Below, piece after piece: positions 23,677-30,875 of a stretch of DNA of 35,328 nt (its first letter is position 1; each line of letters starts with the position of its first letter). A program made the position numbers and the translations under genes. The stretch comes from Candidatus Gastranaerophilales bacterium (lineage in GTDB: Bacteria; Cyanobacteriota; Vampirovibrionia; Gastranaerophilales; Gastranaerophilaceae). The notes below the pieces were generated by a model. That model had not been told where the DNA came from and made no database searches. It saw only the letters and a list, made by a program, of their open reading frames with translations. The stretch covers positions 1 through 35,328 of the forward strand of contig CALUTO010000021.1 of the NCBI GenBank assembly GCA_944323735.1, in the 5' to 3' direction.

Positions 23677-24525
23677 TTATTTAGAAAGTTCATCCATAGC
23701 TATTTTAAATTCTTCATCGTTCGGTGCTTTGCCGTGCCAGCCGGCTTTGTTTTCCATATAAGAGACACCTTTCCCTTTTACCGTTTCTGCGATAATAACT
23801 GTTGGTCTGTCCATTGTTTTTGCAGTATTTACTGCCTGATAAATTTCATCAATGTCATGCCCGTCAATTTCCATTGCATTCCAGCCAAATGCTTCAAATT
23901 TGTCTTTTAAAGGCTCAAGAGCTTTTATATTTTCGGTTGAACCGTCAATCTGGAGCTTGTTTCTGTCAACAAAGGCAATAATTTTATTAAGATTGTTCTG
24001 TGATGCATTCATAACTGCCTCCCAGACACTCCCCTCCTGCAGTTCTCCGTCACCCATATAGACATATACATAAGCCGGATTTTTGTCCAGTCTGAGACCG
24101 AGTGCAATTCCGCACGCCATAGAAAGTCCCTGACCGAGAGAACCTGTAGAAACTTCGACCCCTTTTGCATGCCTGCAGGAAGGATGTCCCTGCAGATTTG
24201 AACCTAATTTTCTGAATCCTGAAAGCTCCCCTGGAGGGAAATAGCCGCACCTTGCAAGTACCGAATACAAAGCGGCAGAAGCATGACCTTTTGATAAAAT
24301 AAATCGGTCTCTTTTTTCAAAATCAGGCGAATTATTCCAATCCGGACAAATGTTCATGCATTTTTTATAGAGCACAGCCATGATTTCAACTGCACTTAAA
24401 TTTCCTCCGGGATGTCCGGATTTTGCGCCGTGAATCATTGTAACTATATCTTTGCGCATTTCTTTGCACAGTGCTTTAATCTCTCTTAAGTCATTTTCCG
24501 TTAAAGATTGCAGTTGTTCAGTCAT
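23677..24525 (-). CDS. transketolase, N-terminal half
   Basis: First subunit of the split transketolase, carrying the thiamine-diphosphate pyrophosphate-binding domain. Motifs are GAKSGHPGGNLSAVEIM, SKGHASAALYSVLA, STGSLGQGLSMACG, MGDGELQEGSVWEA followed by DRNKLQIDG (the GDG...N Mg/ThDP motif), and VKGKGVSYME. The length of 282 aa is normal for this half. The ATG is preceded by GGAG eight bases upstream. It is probably the first gene of the ftsEX run or follows wecG/tagA, 78 bases upstream. The 21-bp sequence shared with the speH upstream region (24565-24585) lies in that gap, but no clear promoter was identified. Confidence 0.93.
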   Translation of the reverse strand: MTEQLQSLTENDLREIKALCKEMRKDIVTMIHGAKSGHPGGNLSAVEIMAVLYKKCMNICPDWNNSPDFEKRDRFILSKGHASAALYSVLARCGYFPPGELSGFRKLGSNLQGHPSCRHAKGVEVSTGSLGQGLSMACGIALGLRLDKNPAYVYVYMGDGELQEGSVWEAVMNASQNNLNKIIAFVDRNKLQIDGSTENIKALEPLKDKFEAFGWNAMEIDGHDIDEIYQAVNTAKTMDRPTVIIAETVKGKGVSYMENKAGWHGKAPNDEEFKIAMDELSK

Positions 24526-24564
24526 ATCAGGAACTCCGCCCTTTCGCCTTTAATTGCTTTTTAC

Positions 24565-24585
24565 TTTTTATAGTATTATGTTTTT
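24565..24585. promoter_or_regulatory. second copy of the 21-bp TTTTTATAGTATTATGTTTTT motif
   Basis: Identical to 19012-19032. It lies in the 78-base gap before the transketolase genes, reading opposite to them. A shared regulatory role is only a suggestion. Confidence 0.3.
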
Positions 24586-24603
24586 TTATAGTTTGTACAC
24601 CCG

Positions 24604-25353
24604 CTATTTTGCACAAAATTTTTCTTTTGTTACTTCTATTATAACCTTAATCAGAAATATTGGCAAAGTCGGAAATATCCGTTTAAACCTTTGCGGCTCT
24701 TTTACCGTTCTGTACAGCCATTCCAAACCTGTTTTCTGCCAGAATACAGGTGCACGCTGCACAACACCCGACCAGACATCAAAGCTTCCCCCTATACCTA
24801 TGAATACTGCCTGCGGCAAAATTTTTCTCATTTCACTGTTAAAAATCTCTTGTTTGGGTGCGCCTAGTGCGGTGAATACAACATCAGGCACAGAATTTTT
24901 TATATCCTCTTTGATTTGCTGTTCTTCGCTTTTTGAAAAATATCCGTTTCTCGAATATACAATATTTAGTCCGGGAAATTCTTTCATCAAATTTTCTCCG
25001 GTTTTTTGCAATATTTCTTCTTTTGCACCGAATAATGCAATTTTATAACCGCTATTTGCACACATTGAAATTATTTTCTTTGCAAATTCAATACCGGCAA
25101 TTCTTTCCTGATTTATCCCTTTCAATTTCAGTGCAATTTTAATTCCAACTCCATCAGGAATGACAAGTTCGGCACTGTTTAAAATACTGTTCATAGCATC
25201 TATTGTATGCCCCTGTTTTATCATTTCCGGATTGATTGTAACAATTTGCATGCCGGACTTATCGTCTAAACTGTTTTTTACTCTCTCCAGTGCCTGCACT
25301 GAATTTAGCAGGTCTATTTCATAACCCAGAACTTTTTCTCTCTTTTGCTCCAT
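24604..25353 (-). CDS. WecG/TagA/CpsF-family glycosyltransferase (GT26), 249 aa
   Basis: Membrane-associated transferase that adds a sugar (often ManNAc or a derivative) to an undecaprenyl-pyrophosphate-linked acceptor in surface-polymer synthesis. Family motifs are VTINPEMI, the catalytic DGVGIKIAL Asp, ALFGAKEEIL, VVFTALGAPKQE, and GIGGSFDVWSGVVQRAP followed by GLEWLYRTVKEPQRFKR. The C-terminal basic helix FLIKVIIEVTKEKF probably contacts the membrane. The length is typical. Only a weak AGAG precedes the ATG. No other surface-polymer gene adjoins it except the glycosyltransferase remnant 18 kb away. The polymer and sugar are unknown. Confidence 0.92.
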   Translation of the reverse strand: MEQKREKVLGYEIDLLNSVQALERVKNSLDDKSGMQIVTINPEMIKQGHTIDAMNSILNSAELVIPDGVGIKIALKLKGINQERIAGIEFAKKIISMCANSGYKIALFGAKEEILQKTGENLMKEFPGLNIVYSRNGYFSKSEEQQIKEDIKNSVPDVVFTALGAPKQEIFNSEMRKILPQAVFIGIGGSFDVWSGVVQRAPVFWQKTGLEWLYRTVKEPQRFKRIFPTLPIFLIKVIIEVTKEKFCAK

Positions 25354-25424
25354 GTCTCTATTTTAATAAAACAAATTAAAAACTGCAATATTAATTATAT
25401 AATAATTCCCACAAGCCGGTAAAT

Positions 25425-25868
25425 TTAGTTCATGTCATCAGCTAAATCTATTTTATCTGCAGGTTTGTGCAAATTTTTAAGCGGCAAAATTTCACTGAGA
25501 GCATATTTAAAGGTGTGCGGGATTGCAAGGAGCGTCCTTTTAGAAAGATATTTCACCCCGAGATTTTCCGCAATAAATGCAATATTATATGTTGCAGAAA
25601 CAATAATAACCGGAACGTCCCTGTATTCCGGAAGCTGTTTTATCTGCTTAACAAGCCATTCGCCCGCAAAATCCGGCTCATAATCCTTCTCCATTTGCAG
25701 GTCTGTAATTACTGTATCAAATTTTTCTTTTTTCAGCAGCTCAAATGCCTCTTTTGCAGACAGTGCCGTCGTGAGAGAGTAACTTCCTTTTTCAAAATAT
25801 TTTTCCAGAAGTGTACGCTGCACTTCCTGCCATTCCGGAGTGTCTTCCGCAAGTAAAATTTTAATCAT
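25425..25868 (-). CDS. stand-alone receiver-domain response regulator, 147 aa
   Basis: CheY-like single receiver domain. Phosphorylation is expected at D56 in DTVITDLQM; acidic residues E8 and D9 sit in ILLAEDT, S91 takes the place of the switch Thr/Ser, and K110 in YLSKRT matches the conserved Lys. The C-terminal 35 residues are an unassigned helical tail and there is no output domain. The ATG at 25868 has no ribosome site, but a TATAAT -10 ends seven bases before it, implying a leaderless mRNA. The product may signal to the HDOD/pilin or FtsEX genes downstream, with which it shares strand; this is a guess from position. Confidence 0.85.
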   Translation of the reverse strand: MIKILLAEDTPEWQEVQRTLLEKYFEKGSYSLTTALSAKEAFELLKKEKFDTVITDLQMEKDYEPDFAGEWLVKQIKQLPEYRDVPVIIVSATYNIAFIAENLGVKYLSKRTLLAIPHTFKYALSEILPLKNLHKPADKIDLADDMN

Positions 25869-25880
25869 AATTTGATTATA
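25868..25880 (-). promoter_or_regulatory. -10 element placed for a leaderless transcript
   Basis: TATAAT at 25880-25875 on the minus strand ends six bases before the ATG at 25868, so transcription should start at or within a base of the start codon. No Shine-Dalgarno sequence is present. Confidence 0.5.
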
Positions 25881-25972
25881 CATAAATTGTTTAAACCTGT
25901 ATACATGCTTTTTGTACTGCAGAGCGATTTTTTTTTCATAAAAATTTGTGATTATTATTCTGAGGCATAATT

Positions 25973-26134
25973 ATGAAATTAATCTCCGCAATAAAACTAT
26001 TTTTTTCCCGGCTAAATGAAATTGATAAAAACGCAAAAAAATTTTCTGAAAACAGAAATTCAACCAACCCTTTTGATTTTAAATTTGCACGTACCTATGC
26101 ATGGATTGAAAAAAGAAAAAATAAAGAGCAGTAG
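25973..26134 (+). CDS. small basic unknown protein, 53 aa
   Basis: A 53-residue frame with a good ribosome site (GAGG about seven bases before ATG). It starts MKLISAIKLFFSRLNEIDK and ends in a strongly basic tail (WIEKRKNKEQ). The first 14 residues are amphipathic and could touch a membrane. Net charge is high and positive. It lies divergently from the response-regulator gene, sharing the 104-base region between them, and 215 bases before the aldolase. I cannot assign a family. It is listed because start, ribosome site, length and protein-like composition agree. Confidence 0.6.
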   Translation: MKLISAIKLFFSRLNEIDKNAKKFSENRNSTNPFDFKFARTYAWIEKRKNKEQ

Positions 26135-26304
26135 AATTTGTAAAACAGTCTGGTACATAAATATATAACATGCTTTATCCACAGGTCATAATGTATGTCT
26201 GTGTTCTACCGGCTAACTATGTCATTAAGAGTCTGTGTCCGAAAATCCGCTTGTAAAGAAATTCTGTTTGCGCTAAATTTTTAATAACGAGTTATATAAG
26301 CTTG

Positions 26305-26326
26305 TTATATAAAATTTTTTATATAA
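26305..26326. promoter_or_regulatory. 22-bp A+T palindrome before fba
   Basis: TTATATAAAA-TT-TTTTATATAA is a perfect palindrome about 24 bases before the aldolase ATG. It contains TATATA and overlaps where a -10 would lie, so it may be both core promoter and operator. The rest of the 215-base gap shows nothing definite. Confidence 0.4.
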
Positions 26327-26349
26327 AGTAGCAAAAGAGGAGACATAAA

Positions 26350-27309
26350 ATGTCAGAAAGAAAATTAGTTGGAACAAACGAAATGTTCAAAAAAGCACTT
26401 GCAGGCGGTTATGCTATCGGTGCTTACAATGTTAACAACATGGAAATCCTGCAGGGTATTGCAGAAGCGGCAGAAGAAACACAATCTCCGATTATTCTTC
26501 AGGTTTCCGCAGGTGCAAGAAAATATGCAAACCAGACATACCTTATTAAACTGGTGGAAGCTGCTCTTGCTACTACTACTGTACCTATTGCTTTACACCT
26601 CGACCACGGTGCAGACTTTGAAATTTGTAAAGCCTGCATAGACGGCGGTTTTTCATCAGTTATGATTGACGGTTCAAGATTCCCGCTTGAAGAAAACATA
26701 AAATTAACAAGACAGGTTGTAGAATATGCTCATCCGAAAGGCATTTCTGTTGAGGCTGAACTCGGTAAACTTGCCGGTGTTGAAGACGATGTAAAAGTTC
26801 ATGCAAAAGATTCAACTTACACAGACCCTGAAGAAGCTGCCAGATTTGTAAAAGAAACAGGCTGCGATTCTCTTGCTGTAGCAATCGGAACTTCTCACGG
26901 TGCATACAAATTCAAAGGCGAAGCAAAACTTGACTTTGAAAGACTTGCTGAAATCAAAAAAGCTGTTAATGAAGTTGTCGGCTATGATTATCCGCTTGTA
27001 CTTCACGGTTCGTCATCAGTTCCGGCTGAATTCGTCGCAAAATGCAACAAATTCGGCGGAAACCTTCCAGATGCACAGGGCGTTCCCGAAGATATGCTCA
27101 ACTATGCGTCTAAACACGGTGTTGCAAAAATCAATATCGATACTGACCTGAGACTTGCTATGACTTCAACAATAAGAGAATTCTTTGTTGAACATCCTGA
27201 AAAATTTGACCCCAGAGAATATATGGGACCTGGCAGAACTGCTGTCAAAGAAATGGTTAAGCACAAAATGATTGACGTTCTCGGTACAGCAGGACACGCA
27301 AAAGACTAA
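26350..27309 (+). CDS. fba: class II fructose-bisphosphate aldolase
   Basis: Cytosolic glycolytic/gluconeogenic enzyme cleaving fructose 1,6-bisphosphate. It is the zinc class II type: IALHLDHGAD supplies a catalytic Asp and metal His, EAELGKLAG is conserved, GTSHGAYKFKG holds another metal His, LHGSSSVP the third, and KINIDTDLRLA the phosphate-binding region. The length (319 aa) matches class IIB. AGAGGAG lies seven bases before the ATG. It stands alone between a palindromic promoter region and a strong terminator, as expected for an abundant enzyme. The clean, frequent codon choice also suggests high expression. Its neighbourhood to GlcD gives no functional link. Confidence 0.97.
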   Translation: MSERKLVGTNEMFKKALAGGYAIGAYNVNNMEILQGIAEAAEETQSPIILQVSAGARKYANQTYLIKLVEAALATTTVPIALHLDHGADFEICKACIDGGFSSVMIDGSRFPLEENIKLTRQVVEYAHPKGISVEAELGKLAGVEDDVKVHAKDSTYTDPEEAARFVKETGCDSLAVAIGTSHGAYKFKGEAKLDFERLAEIKKAVNEVVGYDYPLVLHGSSSVPAEFVAKCNKFGGNLPDAQGVPEDMLNYASKHGVAKINIDTDLRLAMTSTIREFFVEHPEKFDPREYMGPGRTAVKEMVKHKMIDVLGTAGHAKD

Positions 27310-27327
27310 TTCTGCTTTATTGCTCAC

Positions 27328-27359
27328 AAAAAGCTCCGGAAAAAACCGGAGCTTTTTTT
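27328..27359 (+). terminator. intrinsic terminator of fba
   Basis: Arms AAAAAGCTCCGG (27328-27339) and CCGGAGCTTTTT (27346-27357) with an A6 loop, followed by TT. Confidence 0.93.
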
Positions 27360-27386
27360 ATAGAACAATGCGGGGATTTATAATTA

Positions 27387-27416
27387 TTGACCGTAAAGTT
27401 TGTTGGGGATTATAAT
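27387..27416 (+). promoter_or_regulatory. strong promoter for a leaderless glcD transcript
   Basis: A -35 TTGACC (27387-27392), an 18-base spacer and a perfect -10 TATAAT (27411-27416) end six bases before the ATG at 27423. No ribosome site separates them, so the mRNA should begin at the start codon. Confidence 0.7.
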
Positions 27417-27422
27417 TTAGAC

Positions 27423-28820
27423 ATGATAAAAGACATAACTTATGACAGAAAAACAATCACCGCTCTGAAGAATATTGTGGGTGAAAAAAATATCATAACC
27501 GACAAAGAAGGCATATATGCCTATACATTTGACTGCTCGCATACACAACAGGACTACGGCAAACCCGTGACAGTCGTTTTCCCTGAAACAACAAAACAGG
27601 TTAGCAGCATAATAAAGTTTGCATCTCAATATAATATTCCGGTAATACCGAGAGGAGCCGGAACAAACCATGCCGGCGGATGTGTGCCTGTTTGCGGCGG
27701 TATAATTCTTCATTTTTCAAAAATGAACAAAATCATTGATATAAACCCCGGTGATTTGACCTGCAGGGTGCAGCCGGGTGTTGTTATTGGAGATTTGCAA
27801 AAAGCAGCGGCAAAATTCGGTCTTTATTACCCTCCTGATCCGTCTAATCTTGCTGTCTCGACAATTGGCGGCGGAATTGCGCTCTCTTCAGGCGGTCCCC
27901 GTACTTTTAAATACGGAACAGTAAAAGATTACGTAATTGACCTTGAAATTGTCATGCCTGACGGCGCAATACTTCACACAGGCTCGAATACGGCAAAGAA
28001 TGTTACAGGCTTAAATCTCACACAGTTAATTGTAGGCTCTGAAGGCACGCTTGCAGTAGTGACAGAAGCCTTATTGCGGCTTATTCCGCAGCCGGAATGC
28101 AAAAACGTGCTGCTTGTATACTTTAACAGTCTTGAAAACGCAGTTAACACGGTTACATCACTGCTAAACAATCACCTTGTGCCCGCAGTCATAGACCTGA
28201 TAGATAAAAAAACAATTAATACAATTGAAGATTTTATGCCGGCAGGGCTGCTTTGCGATAAAGAGGCTGCTCTTTTAATTGAGATAGACGGCGACAGTGC
28301 TTCGGTTGATTTTCAAATGAAAAAAGTTAATGATTTGTGTCTCGAATGCGGTGCCGCTAATATCATCTGCGCAAGAAACATAGAGGAGCAGGAAAAAATA
28401 TGGACAGCAAGACGCTCTGCATTTGCTGCATGTGCAAAGCTTGCGCCTAACGTAATCACAGAGGACGTTGTTGTACCACGCTCAAAAATTTCCCAGCTTG
28501 CAGCCGGCATAGAAAAACTGGCTGAAAAATACGGAATTATTACGCTTATTATGGGACATATAGGCGACGGAAATATTCATCCGAACTTCGCACTCGATCT
28601 TAGAGACAGTGCTGCCCGAATTCGGTTTGAGCAGCTGAAAAAAGAGCTCTTTGAACTCGCTGCATCTCTGGGAGGTACTTTATCCGGAGAACATGGCATA
28701 GGATGCCAGAAAGCCGGATATCTAAACCTTGTTCTCTCAGGCGAAACATACGGATTGATGAAAAAAATTAAAAACGTTTTTGACCCGAAAAATATTATGA
28801 ATCCCGGAAAATTTTTATAA
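27423..28820 (+). CDS. GlcD-type FAD-linked 2-hydroxyacid oxidase/dehydrogenase, 465 aa
   Basis: FAD flavoprotein oxidising glycolate or D-lactate to the 2-oxo acid. The N-terminal PCMH-type FAD-binding domain contains PVIPRGAGTNHAGGCVP and PPDPSNLAVSTIGGGIALSSGG; the C-terminal cap contains GHIGDGNIHPNFALD with active-site His, and SGEHGIGCQKAGYL. Length and order match GlcD. The ATG at 27423 is chosen over the frame start at 27387, which overlaps the -35. No GlcE/GlcF partner is adjacent, so it may act alone or with an electron acceptor encoded elsewhere. Substrate choice between glycolate and D-lactate cannot be made by eye. cutA follows after ten bases. Confidence 0.9.
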   Translation: MIKDITYDRKTITALKNIVGEKNIITDKEGIYAYTFDCSHTQQDYGKPVTVVFPETTKQVSSIIKFASQYNIPVIPRGAGTNHAGGCVPVCGGIILHFSKMNKIIDINPGDLTCRVQPGVVIGDLQKAAAKFGLYYPPDPSNLAVSTIGGGIALSSGGPRTFKYGTVKDYVIDLEIVMPDGAILHTGSNTAKNVTGLNLTQLIVGSEGTLAVVTEALLRLIPQPECKNVLLVYFNSLENAVNTVTSLLNNHLVPAVIDLIDKKTINTIEDFMPAGLLCDKEAALLIEIDGDSASVDFQMKKVNDLCLECGAANIICARNIEEQEKIWTARRSAFAACAKLAPNVITEDVVVPRSKISQLAAGIEKLAEKYGIITLIMGHIGDGNIHPNFALDLRDSAARIRFEQLKKELFELAASLGGTLSGEHGIGCQKAGYLNLVLSGETYGLMKKIKNVFDPKNIMNPGKFL

Positions 28821-28830
28821 GGAGTTTATT

Positions 28831-29178
28831 ATGAAAAATTGTGTTATTTATTGCACGGTTCAGAACGAATTTTCTGCAAGTCTTATTGCCACCACGCTTG
28901 TTGAAGAAAAGCTTGCCGCCTGTGTGAGTATAATAAAAAATGTCGTCTCAATATACAGCTGGGAGGGTATGTCCCAGACAGACAATGAACTGATTTTGAT
29001 GATAAAAACCCGTGAAGAACTATTTGATAGTGTAAAAAACAGGATTTTAGAACTGCATGAAGCACAGGTTCCCGAAATCATTGCAGTTCCGATTACAATG
29101 GGACTTGATTCATATCAGAACTGGATTACGTCCGAAACAAAAAATCCCGATGAAATGGTAAAAACTAATGCAGAGTGA
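28831..29178 (+). CDS. cutA: CutA-family divalent-cation tolerance protein, 115 aa
   Basis: Small trimeric alpha/beta protein, historically linked to copper tolerance; its true role in bacteria is unsettled. Family signatures are IATTLVEEKLAACVSII, YSWEG, ELILMIKTREELFDSV, LHEAQVPEIIAVPI and the YQNWI end. AAGGAGT lies before the ATG at five to six bases. The gene begins ten bases after glcD and its last 11 bases overlap the next gene, so the three are co-transcribed and probably translationally coupled. Length is usual. Confidence 0.93.
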   Translation: MKNCVIYCTVQNEFSASLIATTLVEEKLAACVSIIKNVVSIYSWEGMSQTDNELILMIKTREELFDSVKNRILELHEAQVPEIIAVPITMGLDSYQNWITSETKNPDEMVKTNAE

Positions 29179-29983
29179 CAAAGAATTTCTCGAAATGATA
29201 AAATTTCTTTCCGGACTGGGAATTTCCGTAAAAACAAATACTCTGGCCAGAGGTCATCAAGGGTTCTTTATGAACGGAAGAATAGATATTTCGTCAGTTC
29301 TTGATTTAGAACGTAAAAAACAGGTGCTTGTGCACGAGTTTGCACATTTTGTTCACACACTTGTCGAGCCGGATGTAATGCGTACTCATGGAACGCTTCA
29401 AAGGCTTTTTAAGACGGAAAATACCGGTGTAATTGAACAGGAACTGTTTGATATAACCTACAGTACAGGGAAAATACCGGCACTGGAAAAAATATCTGCG
29501 CTCAAAAAAACAGTAAGCTCAAACATAAAAGGTCTGGATTTAAAAATCAAAGAAAAATATCCGGACTTCAAACGTACTGCAGCTTTTAGCCCTATTGAAA
29601 AACTTATAAAAAAAACTGACGCAAAGTATTTGCTAAAATATGACCGTGTAAGAATAAAAAAACTGCCCGGCATACCGGAAAAACTATATTCTGTGCACGA
29701 TATAGAGCGTAATTTCCCTTCCTTTGACAGCAGCACCGTGAATTATATAAAACTAAAATCCCAGCAAAGATATCTCAGGCGGCTTTCTGCACGTGCCGCA
29801 AAACTGAACAGATATTTCAGACGTCCGTCAGAGCTATTTGCCAGATTTATCGAGTCTTTGTACTCTAATCCTGCATACACAAAATTAAACGCTCCCTGTG
29901 CTTATGCAAGATACATGGAATTGCTTAACGAACGTCACTATCCGTATTTAAAAGAGTTTTCAGAGCTCTTTTTCCATTCCTGA
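29168..29983 (+). CDS. HExxH-motif protein, probable zinc metallopeptidase, 271 aa
   Basis: A zinc-peptidase-like motif, VLVHEFAHFVH (H56-E57-x-x-H60), is followed 160-170 residues later by RPSELFARFIESLYS, whose E222 or E229 could be the third ligand. The spacing is longer than in classic gluzincins, and no signal peptide is seen, so it is cytosolic or leaves by an unknown route. The middle part is lysine-rich and poorly defined. ATG overlaps the end of cutA by 11 bases. The fold resembles ImmA/IrrE-type or toxin-like metallopeptidases only through the HExxH helix. Substrate unknown. Confidence 0.65.
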   Translation: MQSDKEFLEMIKFLSGLGISVKTNTLARGHQGFFMNGRIDISSVLDLERKKQVLVHEFAHFVHTLVEPDVMRTHGTLQRLFKTENTGVIEQELFDITYSTGKIPALEKISALKKTVSSNIKGLDLKIKEKYPDFKRTAAFSPIEKLIKKTDAKYLLKYDRVRIKKLPGIPEKLYSVHDIERNFPSFDSSTVNYIKLKSQQRYLRRLSARAAKLNRYFRRPSELFARFIESLYSNPAYTKLNAPCAYARYMELLNERHYPYLKEFSELFFHS

Positions 29984-30002
29984 CAGTCTTTGTAGTCTCT
30001 GT

Positions 30003-30029
30003 TTCGATTCCGAGATACGGCATATTTTT
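30003..30029 (+). repeat. displaced copy of the tRNA-Phe 3' end
   Basis: TTCGATTCCGAGA-TA-CGGCATATTTTT matches the T-arm, acceptor end and first trailer bases of tRNA-Phe at 25 of 27 positions, in the opposite orientation to the real gene at 35180-35252. Such fragments commonly mark past integration or recombination. Confidence 0.6.
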
Positions 30030-30043
30030 ATCTTATAAAAAAT

Positions 30044-30164
30044 AGAATAATATTTAAAACCGTTTGCAATTTTTTTATCAATTAGCTTAACAAAGTTTTC
30101 TCCCATAAAATCCACAATCTTTTTATCTTTTTCTTTTGAATCTTTGAAAGTGTTTTTTGAGAAA
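30044..30164 (-). repeat. inverted 121-bp duplicate of part of the 968-residue gene
   Basis: Matches 32591-32711 in reverse complement at 119 of 121 positions by eye. It has lost its context and codes only a fragment. It lies between the tRNA-Phe fragment at 30003 and the leuD remnant. Confidence 0.9.
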
Positions 30165-30241
30165 TTTAAAACAGTCAACTATTATTACTGGGGAAATGAA
30201 AACAGAAAAAGTTGCAATTCCTCCTTTTAATACGTATGGGG

Positions 30242-30739
30242 TTAATTTACATAGGAGTTTGATGCAAAACACAAATTTAATCAGCCCCCCGTCGAGCAAA
30301 AACTTAATCATAACATCAGGAAGCGGTGAAAATGTAATTTCCGTGTTTTTTATAATATTTTTAACAACACCTGCTTTTAAGTCAACTTCCAATTCGTCGC
30401 CGGCATCAATTCCATCCGTGTCGCATTCGATTAGCAAAAGTCCGATATTGATAGCATTTCTGTAAAAAATTCTTGCAAAAGATTTTGCAAGGACTGCAGA
30501 AACACCCACTGTTTTTATAATCTGCGGAGCGTGCTCTCTTGAAGACCCCAGCCCGAAGTTATTGCCTGCAACGACAAAATCACCCTTTTGAATTCTTAAG
30601 CAAAAGTTTAATCGGCATCTTCAAGCACATGCTTTGCGAACTCGTTTAAATTGGAACGCAGATGAAACAATCTTCCCGGGGTTATATGGTCAGTTGAAAT
30701 GCTATCTCCGAATTTGAAGGCTTTTCCTCTGTATTCCAT
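30242..30739 (-). pseudogene. leuD: leuD remnant (isopropylmalate dehydratase small subunit), frameshifted
   Basis: The ATG at 30739 has GGAG about eight bases upstream and opens a normal LeuD N-terminus (FKFGDSISTDHITPGR), but stops at a TAA at 30610-30608 after 43 codons. Shifting one base restores the rest: KGDFVVAGNNFGLGSSREHAP, then VLAKSFARIFYRNAINIGLLLIEC and GDELEVDLKAG. A one-base deletion near 30610 is the simplest cause. The C-terminus past LLDGGLIKF (about 30270) is uncertain, so the end given is approximate. Intact LeuD joins LeuC to isomerise 2-isopropylmalate in leucine synthesis. No leuC, leuA or leuB is present in the window. A sequencing error could mimic the shift, but the loss of neighbours and the adjacent rearrangement favour true decay. 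Confidence 0.8.
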
Positions 30740-30875
30740 TGTTTTGACTCCGATATATCCGATAATAAAAAATAATATATTACGAATTATAACAATTTAG
30801 GCAGACGCTAGCAAAAAAATTTGTTTGTTTGTTTGTTTTATAAGTATGTAAAAATCGAAAAGGAAAATATAAACA
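30740..30875 (+). promoter_or_regulatory. upstream region of the 968-residue gene with (TTTG)4
   Basis: Four TTTG units at 30820-30835 run into TTTTATAAG, whose TATAAG (30839-30844) is the best -10 before the ATG at 30876. The repeat therefore lies in or near the -35/-10 spacer, where copy-number change would alter expression. Confidence 0.4.

Noticed and set aside
30157-30465. A 102-codon plus-strand frame
   Set aside because: It is antisense to the leuD remnant, whose family motifs are clear on the other strand.
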